Below, piece after piece: positions 46,987-57,610 of a DNA stretch of 64,000 bases. Each line of letters begins with the position of its first letter. The first letter of the stretch is position 1. The DNA is taken from positions 1,178,001-1,242,000 of the forward strand of contig JAUJYN010000027.1 in NCBI GenBank assembly GCA_030737835.1, given 5' to 3'. The notes beneath the pieces are model-generated. The model was not told where the DNA came from and ran no database searches. It saw only the letters and a program-made list of their open reading frames with translations. The stretch comes from Acorus gramineus (taxonomy: Eukaryota > Streptophyta > Magnoliopsida > Acorales > Acoraceae). A program made the translations under genes and the position numbers.

Positions 46987-47051
46987 TGGTCACTGAGCCT
47001 GAGCTAGAGCCGGAGCAGCAGTTGGAGCTTTCCGAGGGATTCCTTCAGTAG
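46987..47051 (+). other. Terminal acidic exon (predicted) in LTR D
   Basis: Acceptor TTTTCCCCAG, 20 codons, TAG at 47049-47051. It is four codons longer than the LTR C form, in phase. Confidence 0.55.
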
Positions 47052-48257
47052 CGGAGCAGCGCCACGTTCCGCGAGTGCCAGAGGTTATCAGCATCCCTTC
47101 TTGACGGTATGTATTTGATTTCCGTGCTTGGCACGTGTTTGTATATGTTCAGTTGTATTTGTGTATATTGGCTCTCACAGGACAGATGATTGAGTATCGA
47201 GTCTGTAGAATGTTTATTTACAGATTCAGTCTTTTGCTTCCGCATTTGGTGTATATATCATGTCAGCCCCTTTGTTGCATGTGTGTCATTCTAGTTGTTT
47301 GAGTATGATATATTGTTGACCTCCTGTGTAGATTCTGATATAATATATACACTTGCCACGTCCCGGGGTTGGCCGCCCTGGGGCGTGACAATGTCAGCCT
47401 CTTTGTTGTGTGTGTTGTCATTTTAGTCGTTTGTTTATGGTATGTTATTGATCTCCTGTTTATACTGATATCATATATACACTTGCCGCGTCCCGGGGAC
47501 GGCCGCCCTGGGGCGTGAAGAGCTCCCCGAGGGACTTCATCAGTAGCGGAGTAGCGCCACGTCCCGCGAGTATCAGAGGCTATCAGCATCCCTTTTGATT
47601 GTATGTATTATATTCCGTGCTTGGGCACGCGTTTGTATTGTATTTGGATATCTTTGTATATATTGGCTCTCACATGACAGTTGATTATGTATCGAGTCTG
47701 TAATATGTTTTTGGATTACAGATTCAGTCTTTTAGCTTCCGCTAATTGTGTATATATCATGTCAGCCCTACTTTTGTCTGTGTTGTCATTTTAGCTGTTG
47801 TGTGAGTATGTTATTGAACTCCTGTTTATACTGATATCATATATACACTTGCCGCGTCCCGGGGACGGCCGCCCTGGAGCGTGACACATTGATTTGCAGA
47901 TCTTGAAAATATATTTCCAACGCTATATTTTGGACCAAAATACGATACTTGAGGGAAAAGTTATGGTAAAAAAGGTGGGACTGTTTTAACATTGATTTGA
48001 TGAATATTTGATTGGAATTTGTATTTTGATTCTCTCCACCAAATCTTTATCTAGCATAATTTTGGATCTTCAAGAATCCTCTTGATTCTCCTTCATATCT
48101 TTAAATGCTTTATAAAATATTTTGCATTGATAATCATCATTTATCTCAATTACCTGCAATAACAAATAAATTCTGAATATTAGTCATTATTACACATAAA
48201 ATTAGGAAATAGAAAACTATATTAAGGGGATTAAATGTGCAAATAATACGCTTATCA

Positions 48258-48272
48258 AATACCCCCAAACCT
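48258..48272 (-). other. Polypurine tract of the Athila/Tat-type element
   Basis: The minus strand reads AGGTTTGGGGGTATT directly before the LTR start TGATAAGCG. Confidence 0.8.
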
Positions 48273-50137
48273 ATATTTTGCTAGTCCTCTAGCAACTAAA
48301 GTGAGTAAACAAAATTAAAAACAAGGATAAGGCCACTTTCGCAGGCTCTCATGGTTTCATTTAGCGTATGCAACAAGCCCTTAAACCCCTAGGTCACCCC
48401 TAGTGGACGAGTTTGACTCGTGAGGGTTTGCAGTGAATCTACCCACAAAATTCTTGATTGACACTTTTTTTAAAAAAAAAATCTAAGAAAAATGACATCT
48501 TAGGGAGCTTGATAAAAATCTACTAAAGTTGAGAACTCTATCCACGTGTTAGAAGTTTCCACTCATAATAAAGTCCTGAAGTGTGTGTGTGCATAGCCAA
48601 CAAGGATGTAGCTTTCTTTTTCCAAGTAAAACTTACTTTTGATCACCTTCAGAATGGATTTCGCCTTGACTTCAAAAACTCACAGGATATTACACTCAAC
48701 AAGGAAATCACTCAGAAGTGGGCTCATTTCTCTCAACTTATATGTGGCAAGGAATCAAAATTTAAATCATCCACATATAAGATTTTATAGAAGGACGGAT
48801 CATATCAAAGAAAAAAAAAATTGATCTCATGAACAGAATATCATCGACTCAAGAACGTTAGATTAAACACCATAAGTCCTCTTCATCTATTCTCCACATT
48901 TTAACCATAATACATTTAGGATCAAGTAGGTCTTTTCAATAGGTTGTAATGGGGCTAGGATTATTGTTAATAACTTGACAAGGTTTATTCAGAAATGCTT
49001 TGAGAATTTGTGTATTTTTTGATGAATATCAGCTCTTTTTTTTCTCTCTTTTTTTTCTCTCCTTTTTTTTTTCTTTTTTTCAAGAATCGTGATAGTAATA
49101 ACCCTTCCATGAAATTTCAAAGTAATTGATTGATTTTTTCTTTTTTTTTCCTCGTTCCCAAAACAAAATTTAAGGTTACACTCATTAAGTGAAGTGTAGG
49201 TTGGAAAAATAGGTTGAACAAAGAAAGGCTTATATGGCTCAAGGGGTTTGACTAGTGGATAAGTATAAGAATAGGTTGGCTGAACATGGTAGAGGTGTTA
49301 GCAAAGATGGCCTAAATCATTTCCTAAGTTTCATATGGTTATTGTATGCCTTGAAAAGATTTCAGAGGAGTTTCTAGTGTAGTAATCCAATTTTTTTATG
49401 GTGTTCATGAGCCTTTGATCAAAACAAGAATAAAGAGATCAAGCAAATGACATTTTTTTTTAAAAGCAAAAACAAGAAAAATTTGAGTTAACTTGTAACT
49501 CAGAATTATGTAAAAACCCTCCAAGAATAGAATGTCTTTAATCTCTTCTGGGTTAAGTCTCCGCTAATGATTCTTCTAGTTCTCTCTCTTAAATTTCACT
49601 TTTCCATTTAGGCTACATACATGTGGCTTTAAGTACTGAAAATTTTTCCAAGACTTGAAATTTGCGAAAAACATTTTAGGCACAGGATAGAATTAACAAC
49701 TAAAGTGAAAATTGATCTGGCAAGCCAAATGTATCCCAATGATTGAATTTTTCCCAAAATTTCTTCTTTTTTTTTAAATATCACATCAAATTTTGTTGAA
49801 TACACCCCAAACCTAAATCTAACATAGTCCTCAATGTTCATATAATTGGACACATGAAATATCAAGAAAGGATAATAAAAAGGAAATAATTTTACCATAT
49901 CAAGTGATCACCATTGAATTGTTGCTATACGATGACATCAAAACAATTTATTAGTTCAATATACTTCAAAATAAAGACTACATCCAATGACTCGATGATA
50001 GTGGATGCAAACAAACACAAAACCTAGACTAAAAATGGAAAATTACCCTAACGCCTTTATAGTATGAACAAGGAAATGATGACTCGGGAGGAAAGGCAAC
50101 CCAGAAAAATATGGTACAAAACAATTATCAAGAGAGC
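48273..50137 (-). mobile_element. Non-coding 3' internal region of the Athila/Tat-type element
   Basis: A/T-rich sequence between protease and polypurine tract, with poly-T and poly-A runs (48470, 49040-49080, 49140) and no reverse transcriptase, RNase H or integrase motif in any frame. In an autonomous element several kilobases of pol would lie here, so pol is deleted. Confidence 0.7.
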
Positions 50138-50954
50138 TTAATCTTGATAAATGGAATCATGGCGGTGAATGACCTCTACTTTCTCCAACGGCAACTCCAA
50201 AAATGGTTTAAGTTCTAGCTTGGGAAGCTCGTCAATGGAAGGAAGGGGTGGTGACAGAGGAGGGGGCTCAGACTTTGGTTGCCACTTGTTGAATGGGATG
50301 GTTGGTTCTGAATCTAGGAGAGCGTTTATTTCCATGATCGATTCTTTCATATCAAAATTTTCTCCAAAGTGAGCAACACAAAATTCTAAAGGATCTTTAG
50401 TAGACATAGAATGATGTTTCAAATATTCAATTATTTCATTAATAGAATTCACATCTTCTAATTCATCATTATAATCTCCTGGCTGTTTTCCAATGTGGAA
50501 GATATTTAGGTCCACTGTCATATTTCCAAAAGATAATTTCATCAATCCATTTCGACAGTTAATCAAAGTATTTGACGTAGTCAAGAATGGTTTGCCTAAA
50601 ATTATGGGAATTTGCCCTTTTGGGTTCAGAACAGATTGGGTTTCTAAAACTATAAAGCCAACAGGAAAGATGAAATCCCCAACCCTAATCAGGACATCCT
50701 CAATGACACCTTTAGGAATTTTCACAGATCGATTTGCTAATTGTAAGGTCACTGGGGTAGGCCTCAATTCTCCTATGCCTAACTGTTTGTACACTGAATA
50801 GGGCAGTAGATTTACACTTGCACCTAAGTCTAGCAAAGCTCAATCAATACGAGTGTCTCCAATCACACATGAAATGGTGGGACAACCTGGGTCCTTATGC
50901 TTGATTGGAGTTTAACATGAAAGAATGGAGCTTACATGGGATGCTAGGAAAGCT
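50138..50954 (-). pseudogene. Retropepsin end of Athila/Tat-type gag-pro
   Basis: The minus frame from 50836 starts at the active-site motif LDLGASVNLLPYSVY and continues with the retropepsin fold (IPIILGKPFL, LINCRNGLMKLSFGNM), then a long acidic and proline-rich tail (PPPLSPPLPSIDELP) that stops at 50138. Upstream to 50954 the same frame keeps the family signature KDPGCPTISCVIG, but with stops (TAA, TGA) either side. This is the aspartic protease that would cut the Gag-Pol chain. The tail ends where reverse transcriptase should begin, which fits the missing pol. It is separated from its gag half (54485-55344) by solo LTR S2. Confidence 0.88.
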
Positions 50955-51303
50955 TTCTTTGTCACGCCCCAGGGCGGCCAACCCAGGGACGCGGCAAGTG
51001 TATATATAATATCAGAATCTACACAGGAGGTCAATAATATATATCATACACAGACAACTAGGACGACACACATGCAACAAAAGGGGCTGACATGATATAT
51101 ACACCAAATGCGGAAGCAAAAGACTGAATCTGTGAATAAACATTCTACAGACTCGATACACAATCATCTGTCCTGTGAGAGCCAATATATACAAATACAA
51201 CTGAATATATACAGACGCGTGCCAAGCACGGAAATAAAATACATACAGCCAAGAAAAGGGATGCTGATAGCCTCTGGTACTCGCGGAACGTAGCGCTGCT
51301 CCG

Positions 51304-51368
51304 CTACTGAAGGAATCCCTCGGAAAGCTCCAACTGCTGCTCCGGCTCCAGCTCAGGCTCAGTGACCA
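51304..51368 (-). other. Terminal acidic exon (predicted) in S2
   Basis: Twenty codons plus TAG, the same length as in LTR D. Confidence 0.55.
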
Positions 51369-51489
51369 CTGGGGAAAAAACATGTGCGAGGGGTGAGCCA
51401 CACGCTCAGTGAACAGCACAACCCACGCATCACAGACTATATTTACCACAATTCCATTATTTATCCAATCTCCAAGACATAACAACATA

Positions 51490-51665
51490 ATCCAGTGGTT
51501 CGTACTTCGCCGAACCACCACACCCTCACCCTCACCCATCAATGGGTGACATAGGCTATTGGGACTGATAATCATCTATTCACAAATCCAGTAGGTCGCT
51601 CATCGCCAACCCACTACACCCTCACCCTCACCCTCAACGGGTGACATAGGATATTGGGACTGACT
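51490..51665 (-). repeat. Stem-loop/G-run modules of S2
   Basis: Two modules. The first stem is GTGGTTCG...CGAACCAC at 51495-51518. Confidence 0.75.
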
Positions 51666-52615
51666 AGGCTGTTGGTCACCCTTGGTCCACCGATAGTCTC
51701 TGCTCCACTCCGTAGGCCGCTTGGTCTCCACCCACAACTTCAACACAGTCCGTCACAAAAATTGGGAGGCGCCTACTGATGTGGGTCCTCCGAAGGACGG
51801 CCTTTCTAACGCTGGGGTAGTCTCTACCGGATCCAACGCAGGGAACAGAACTGCCTATCCATACGCATATGATCCACTCGGATCCGCCGAGTACATATCA
51901 TTACAACTAAAATGTCATGAATTCCTCTGAATTCAACCGGGTGCATCATCAAGATGCGGGAACATGTACAAAAATCAGCAAGGCTGGAATATCATTGGGG
52001 GAAAGAAACTCGGAAGGGCGGCGTGAGTTCCCGTTATAGGATACCCCGACAACCAAACAAGGAACACGGAGTACCCTAACCCGGGTCTCACCGCTGTCCT
52101 TGCAAGGCCCCTCCCCTATAATATCTACCAACTATGCTAATAATTATACCAATCATACAATCATTACATATAATATTATTGGGACTAGATCCTTTGGAGG
52201 GCAGCCCGAGGTCCTGATACAGGACATCCCGACAACCAAACAAGGAACACGGAGTACCCTAACACGGGTCTCAGCGTTGACCTCGCAAGGCTCCTCCCTA
52301 TAATATTATCCTAAGGCATGCGATCTAACAGATACCAGCATTTAATTTAATAAATAAACTAGTAGGACGCATGCATAGGCCGGGGTTTCCTAGCATGAAA
52401 ATCAGGGGACATGCTGCATGGCTCATACGCATATCCTAAGGGTGCAAGTCCCTAACATGCAAGGACTAGGGTAGCATGCATTCTACACATAATTCACACA
52501 AGCATGGATTACATGTTATTGCAGGTTAATATTTATCCATGGCGCCCCAGGAGAGGTCGGTATACGCCCCAAGTGCGTACAACGCCTCTCTACTGGGTTG
52601 GATTGTCCCACTCAC

Positions 52616-52651
52616 CAGAATCGGGGTCGTCGCGCGACCGTCCGTCTAGAT
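52616..52651 (-). other. 36-nt micro-exon (predicted) in S2
   Basis: The minus strand has TTGCAG before and GTGAGT after. Confidence 0.6.
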
Positions 52652-52744
52652 CTGCAAGACAGACAATCAATATAGTGAGTTAAAATCCATACATACCACA
52701 AGAGACAACCAAAAATACACCAAACCCATAACAAAACCCAACAC

Positions 52745-53850
52745 TCGGGCAAACGTGCATACGACCCGCACGCACGCTAGCCCGAGCACTCCGACAACCA
52801 CCCGCACGGCCGGCCACCACCCGCACGGCCACCCGACCGCCCGGACGCGCCGCCGCGCCTCAGCCCGCGCACCCCGCACGCCTCGCGCCGCCCGCGAGCA
52901 CCCCGCGCGCCCCCGCGCGCGGCGCCTCGCCTCGCGCGCACCACCACGACCTCGCCGCACCCCGCGCGCACCGCCCGCGCGCACCCCCGCCTGCACTGCG
53001 CCCCAGCGCAGCGCCCAAGACTGCCTGCCGCACGCCCGAGTGCCCCGCGCCCCACGCGCAGCACCCGCGCGCGCCCTGCCCGCCTGGCGCCCAGCGCCCC
53101 GGGCCCTGACCCAGCACCCAGCACCCGCAGCCCAGCACCCCGGCGCTCAGCGCCCAGCACCCGGGACCGTCACCCAACGTCCACGCGCACGCCCGCGCAG
53201 CACGCACCCAGCGCGCCTGGCAGCACGCGCTCAGCGCGCCTGCCAGCCTGCGCGCGCTGCTGCCCGCGCTGCCTGCCTGCGCGCGTCGCCGAGTGGCCCG
53301 AGCACCGCTCGCCTACCCACCGAGTACCGTCCGCCTGGTGCCCGAGCACCCCCTGCCAGCTGCCCGAGCATGGCCTGCCCAGCCGGCCTGCCCTGCTCGC
53401 GCAGCCCGCAGCCTGCCAGCTCCGCACGCCTCCCCCTGCACCCCCCGAGCGCACGCCCGCGCGCGCACCCGCGCGCACGCGCTCGCGCGCCCAGCAAACT
53501 GGTGCACCTGCTCCTGACTACCCGGCCAGCCCCTCCCAGCGCGCCCAGCATGCCTACGCACAGCACGCCCAGCACTCGCGCCTGTTGGCCACCATCTCCC
53601 CCCGACTGCATGCCCGCGCGCACGCCCGCGCGCATGCCCGCGCGCACGCACGCGCGCGCTGCCAAACTGCCCTGCCAGCCGCGCCAGCTGCTGCTGCCCT
53701 GCTCGAGACAGCCACCACCACTGCCCGAGGCCACCTCCCACCCATTCCCGAGCACCTCTACCACCACCCACCGACCTCCGACCACCTCCACGCCCTCCGA
53801 CGGCCACCCACAGCCGCCGACCTCCACCCAACCCCAAAATCCACCTCCTA
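52745..53850 (-). repeat. CpG-rich block of S2
   Basis: The longest block in the window. It gives a frame of more than 400 codons made almost only of Ala, Arg, Pro, Ser and Thr, with no domain. Confidence 0.75.
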
Positions 53851-54484
53851 GCATACATCTATGCAAGAAAAGAGGGGAAAAAGGCTTACCTAAGGGGAGG
53901 AAGGGAAGTCCGACGCTCTCCGCGCGCCGAAACCTTTCCCCAAGGGCTTCCACCGCCCGGATCTCGCTCGGCCTCCGAAACAGCCTCGATCAGAGGAGAG
54001 AAGAGGGTGGATGGGAAAGCTAGGATCGCCGGAATCGGGATTTGAAGACACCGGAGCGTAGATCGGGACCCGATCTACACTTCCCGTGCTTTAGGTTTTA
54101 AGCTTTGAGGGCTCTAGGGGGCCTGAAAGTGAGAAAAAGAGAGAGGGGAGAGAGAAAATGCTCAAGGTCGGGGATGATGAACAGTAACTCGGGTTTTAGA
54201 TCCCACTTATTTATAGTGCGCGACTTAAAAACCCGGATACGCCCTGGAACTGCGAAATTTTTGGAAACGATGCCGGAATTCGATGAAATTTTCGTGAGAG
54301 GTCTAAAATGGCACCAGGACACCAAATATGCAGTCAGATTTCCAATCAGAGTCCTCTAGCTCAGGACGATAGCTAACAGTCCAAAAATTAGCGGTTCCGA
54401 TCGAAAACCCTAAAAATTTTAAAAACTGCCAGGACGCTCCAACGGTTACCAGCAGGTTAAAAGTGACACAAATATAACATTCTT

Positions 54485-55344
54485 GGGTACATTGTTGGTC
54501 CTCTTTTGGGTGCATAAGTCCTTCAAAAATTTAGCATAGGCTGGTACTTGTTGGACAGCATCTAGGAGTGGAATGTTCATGCGAACTTGCTTAAACACCT
54601 CTAAAATTTTATCTAGCTGGGCAGATTTCTTAATTGTACCTAATCGCTGAGGATATGGGGCTTTGGGAACATAAACTCTCTCAAGAGAATCATTAGGCTT
54701 CGCTTTCTCTAGGATGGAAGGGATAGGTGGGATGGGTTCAAAATCTAAGTCCTCATGAATAAATTTGGGTTTGTCCTTATCATCTTCCACCTCATTGCTA
54801 GGCATAATAACCTTGTTGTCCACTTCTCTACCAGACCTAAGAGTAGTGATTGCATTAACCTGGTTTGACTGATTACTAGAAGAACCTTGAATTTTTCCTT
54901 GAAGAATGGGTCCTCTAGGGTTGGACTCAGGTTGACTAGGAAACTTTCCTTTCTCTCTCTCACTCATGGTGGTGGCCAATTGACCAACTTGAATCTCTAG
55001 ACGGGAGATTGCCTGTGTGGTGGATTGAAGGATTTTCCTTGTAGATTGCATAAATTGATCCAAAGTGGCAGACATCTGGGAGGATGATTGAGTTAAATTT
55101 TGAGTGGCCTTCATAAGAACATCCAACCCTTTTTCTAAGGGAGAGAACTTCTTCTCATTTTTTGTTTGAAAACCAGGCGGAGGAAATGGAGTTGAAATGG
55201 ACCCTGAGTTAGGTGTAGGATACATGGGAGCTTGAGGAGATCCCTGTGAGCATTGAGTCCACCACAGATTTGGATGATTCCTCCATCTAGGATTATAAGT
55301 TTGGGCATATGGGTAATTTTTCCTCCGTTGTAAGCTATTGGTAT
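54485..55344 (-). pseudogene. Gag of Athila/Tat-type element, both ends cut
   Basis: The minus frame contains YPYAQTYNPRWRNHPNLWW, a Gln/Ser-rich helical stretch, LEIQVGQLATTM, NAITTLRSGRE, an acidic linker, and then RLGTIKKSAQLDKILEVF and KFLKDLCTQKR. These are typical of Athila/Tat gag C-terminal regions. The frame is open through this stretch. The N-terminal capsid part is missing because the 3' LTR of E3 begins at 55345, and the protease half lies beyond solo LTR S2 at 50954. Gag would form the virus-like particle; this copy cannot. Confidence 0.87.
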
Positions 55345-55679
55345 TGCCACGCCCCGGGCGTCCCCGAGACGCGGCAAGTGTATATAAAATATCAGAATCT
55401 ACACAGGAGGTCAATAATATATCATACACAAGCAATCATGACACACAGATAATAAAAGCAGGGCTGACATGATATATACACCAAATGCGGAAGCTAAGAC
55501 TGAATCTGTAATCAAAACACACTACAGATTCCATACATAATCACATGTCCTGTGAGAGCCAATATACATACAAAGACATCCAAATACAACCAAACGCGTG
55601 CCCAAGCACGGAAAATAATACATACTAGCACAAGGGATGCTGATAGTCTCAGAAACTCGCGAGACGTGGCGCTACTCCG

Positions 55680-55732
55680 CTACTGATGAAATCCCTCGGG
55701 GAGCTCCTCCTCCAGATCCGACTCAGATGACA
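55680..55732 (-). other. Terminal acidic exon (predicted) in E3 3' LTR
   Basis: Sixteen codons plus TAG. The acceptor reads CTACAG. Confidence 0.5.
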
Positions 55733-55869
55733 CTGTAGAAAATATTATGCGAGGGGTGAGCCACACGCTCAGTGAACAGCACAACCCATGCATCACAGAC
55801 AATATTGACCACAACCAGATAACCCTTATCATCCACAATACCATAGCCACAATTAACAACAATTCCTCA

Positions 55870-56225
55870 ACTAGTGGGTCGCTAACGCCAACCCACTACA
55901 CCCTCACCCTCACCCTCAATGGGTGACCAAGGATATTGGGACTAACAACACATAACCAGCGGGTCGCTTCCGCCAACCCGCTACACCCTCACCCTCACCC
56001 TTCAATGGGTGACATAGGATTTTGGGACTTACAATCCAGTGGGTCGCCACATCGCCGGCCCACCATACCCTCACCCTCACCCTCACCTTCAATAGGTGAC
56101 CTAGGATGTTGGGACTTAACGGGCAGATAATCATCCATACACAATCCTGTGGGCCGTCGCATCGCCGGCCCACCATACCCTCACCTCACCTTCAACAGGT
56201 GACCCAGGCTCTTGGGACTGGCTAG
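55870..56225 (-). repeat. Four stem-loop/G-run modules of E3 3' LTR
   Basis: Four tandem units. The stem at 56149-56173 is GTGGGCCG...CGGCCCAC, a matched replacement of the common GTGGGTCG...CGACCCAC. Confidence 0.8.
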
Positions 56226-56984
56226 GCTGTTGGTCACCCTTGGTCCACCGATAGTCTCTCCTCACTCCGTAGGTCGTTTGGCCACTCCCACGTTCAGCAC
56301 AGTCCTTCACCAAATCAGGAGGCGCCTACTACTGGGAGCCCCTGCACGGGACAACCTGTTTCACGCTGAGGTAGTCTCTACACGGATCCAACGAAGGGAA
56401 CAGAACAGCCTATCCATCGCATATGATCCACTCGGATCCGCAGACAACACATCATAACAACACTAATGTTCTGAATTCCTCAGAACCCACCAGGGCGCAT
56501 AACTACGATGCGGGGAACATGCATAAGGTTATAACAGGGTGGAATATCGTTGGGGAAAGAAACTCGGGAGGGCAGCGTGAGTTCCCGTTATAGGACACCC
56601 CGACAACCAAACAAGGAACACGGTGTACCCTAACCCGGGTCTCACCGCTGTCCTCGCAAGGCCCCTCCCCTATAATATTCACTATAACATGCAATTTAAC
56701 AAAATACTAGCATTTAATTTAATAAATAAACTAGTAGGGCACATGCATCGGTCGGGCTTCCTAACATGGAAACAGGGGACATGGTGCATGGCTCTTACAC
56801 CTATCCTAAGGGTGCAAGTCCCTAATATGCAAAGACTAGGGTAGCATGCATTCTACAATTAAATCATGCTCGCATGATATACATATTACAACATATCAAT
56901 ATCTATCCATGGTGCCCCAGGAGAGGTCGGTATACGCCCAAGTGCGTATAACACCTCTCTACTGGGTTGGATTGTCCCACTCAC

Positions 56985-57020
56985 CGGAGATCAAGTCGTC
57001 GCGCGACCGTCCGTCAAGAT
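56985..57020 (-). other. 36-nt micro-exon (predicted) in E3 3' LTR
   Basis: TTGCAG before and GTGAGT after on the minus strand. Confidence 0.6.
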
Positions 57021-57104
57021 CTGCAAGATAGGGTAATCAACTGGGTGAGAAACCACACAATTTATACATAGAAATGCTTAGAAATACCCAAAACTCGGAT
57101 AAGC

Positions 57105-57610
57105 ATGCATACGGGCTCGCACGCATGCGAGAACGTGCGTACGCACGCGAGTCCGAGTGCCCCGACACCTACCCGAACCCTCGGGCAGCCATTCGCATGG
57201 CCCCCCGCATGCGCACGCACGAATGCGCACGCACGGACACACCCTGGCACCATCGATGCACTGCCGCGCGCCTGCCCGCACGCCCAGACGCGCACCCGCA
57301 CACACGCGCACGCTCGCTCGCGCCCACGCGCACCGCGCGTCCAGCCCGCGCCCCTCGCGCAGCACCCCGCGCACTGCCCCAGCACGCCCCAGCATGCCCC
57401 AGCACGCCCCAGCACGCGCATGCACGCGCGCGCGCGCACTGGTTCCCTGCCCAGCGCCCAGGCGCACTGCCCAAGCGCACTGGCCGCGCGCGCGCACGCT
57501 CGCGCGCACCCCCGCTCGCGCCAGCACCCGCGCGCACCCGCGCGCCCGCCAGCGCCCGACTGCGCGCGCGCCTGCGCGTGCACGCGCGCAGACCGCGCCC
57601 AGCGCGCGCC
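57105..57610 (-). repeat. CpG-rich block of E3 3' LTR
   Basis: GC-rich block between predicted donor and micro-exon, with CAGCACGCCC repeats near 57380-57415. Confidence 0.7.

Larger units (their letters stand above)
44307..47390 (+). mobile_element. Solo LTR D
   Basis: Complete 3084-bp LTR flanked by ATGTC (44302-44306 and 47391-47395), inserted near the 3' end of LTR B. It has a TATA box (44569-44578), donor GGTAAG near 44894, CpG block, micro-exon, an internal tandem duplication of about 150 bp (about 46050-46195 and 46230-46375), two modules and the long, 20-codon terminal exon. S1 and S2 share the duplication. Confidence 0.97.
37886..47516 (+). mobile_element. Solo LTR B with nested insertions
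   Basis: Inserted in the terminal exon of A with duplication GAAGA (37881-37885 and 47517-47521). Its own parts are 37886-39936, 43029-44306 and 47391-47516 (about 3.46 kb); the last four bases of the normal terminus GACA are missing. It carries a TATATAAG box, donor GGTAAG near 38637, CpG block, 36-nt micro-exon, modules at 43722-43920 and a 16-codon terminal exon. It is split twice, by solo LTRs C and D. Confidence 0.94.
34905..47886 (+). mobile_element. Solo LTR A with nested insertions
   Basis: Starts TGTTATATATGTGTCA and ends GAGCGTGACA, flanked by CATTG (34900-34904 and 47887-47891). Its own sequence is 34905-37885 and 47517-47886 (about 3.35 kb); the rest is solo LTR B inserted in its terminal exon. 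It has a TATA-like CCTATAAGTG at 35321, donor GGTAAG near 35665, CpG block, 36-nt micro-exon, dyads at 37207-37222 and 37257-37270, and three tandem modules at 37477-37730. Confidence 0.95.
33869..48257 (-). mobile_element. 3' LTR of an Athila/Tat-type element, opened by nested LTRs
   Basis: The LTR itself is 33869-34904 plus 47892-48257 (about 1.4 kb). In sense (minus) orientation it starts TGATAAGCGTATTATTTGC next to a polypurine tract and ends in AATTCAATCA. The CGCAAGTGCACGG and GGGTCGATCCCACAGAG motifs near 33900-33960 are typical of plant Tat/Retand LTRs. A TATA-like CTATAAAAAG lies on the minus strand at 34700-34709. The LTR is split at 34904 by solo LTR A, with CATTG on both sides. 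Confidence 0.85.
50960..54479 (-). mobile_element. Solo LTR S2 (Tekay-like)
   Basis: 3520 bp, TGTCACGCCCCAGG on the left, AAATATAACA on the right, flanked by TTCTT (50955-50959 and 54480-54484). It is inserted between the gag and protease halves of the Athila/Tat-type frame. On the minus strand: TATA-like CACTATAAAT near 54207-54219, donor GGTAAG near 53882, CpG block 52745-53850, 36-nt micro-exon, duplicated GGTTGTCGGG segments (about 51985-52130 and 52175-52310), modules and the 20-codon terminal exon. Confidence 0.97.

Noticed and set aside
48581..48824. Small frames of 60-70 codons in the A/T-rich region after the protease
   Set aside because: Two overlapping phases, no domain, low-complexity surroundings; consistent with non-coding retrotransposon sequence.
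52755..54023. Open frame of more than 400 codons, and many similar Arg/Ala/Pro-rich frames in the GC-rich blocks on both strands
   Set aside because: They arise from lack of A/T-rich stop codons in CpG-dense repeats, overlap in several phases and strands, have no domain, and are not conserved in phase between LTR copies.
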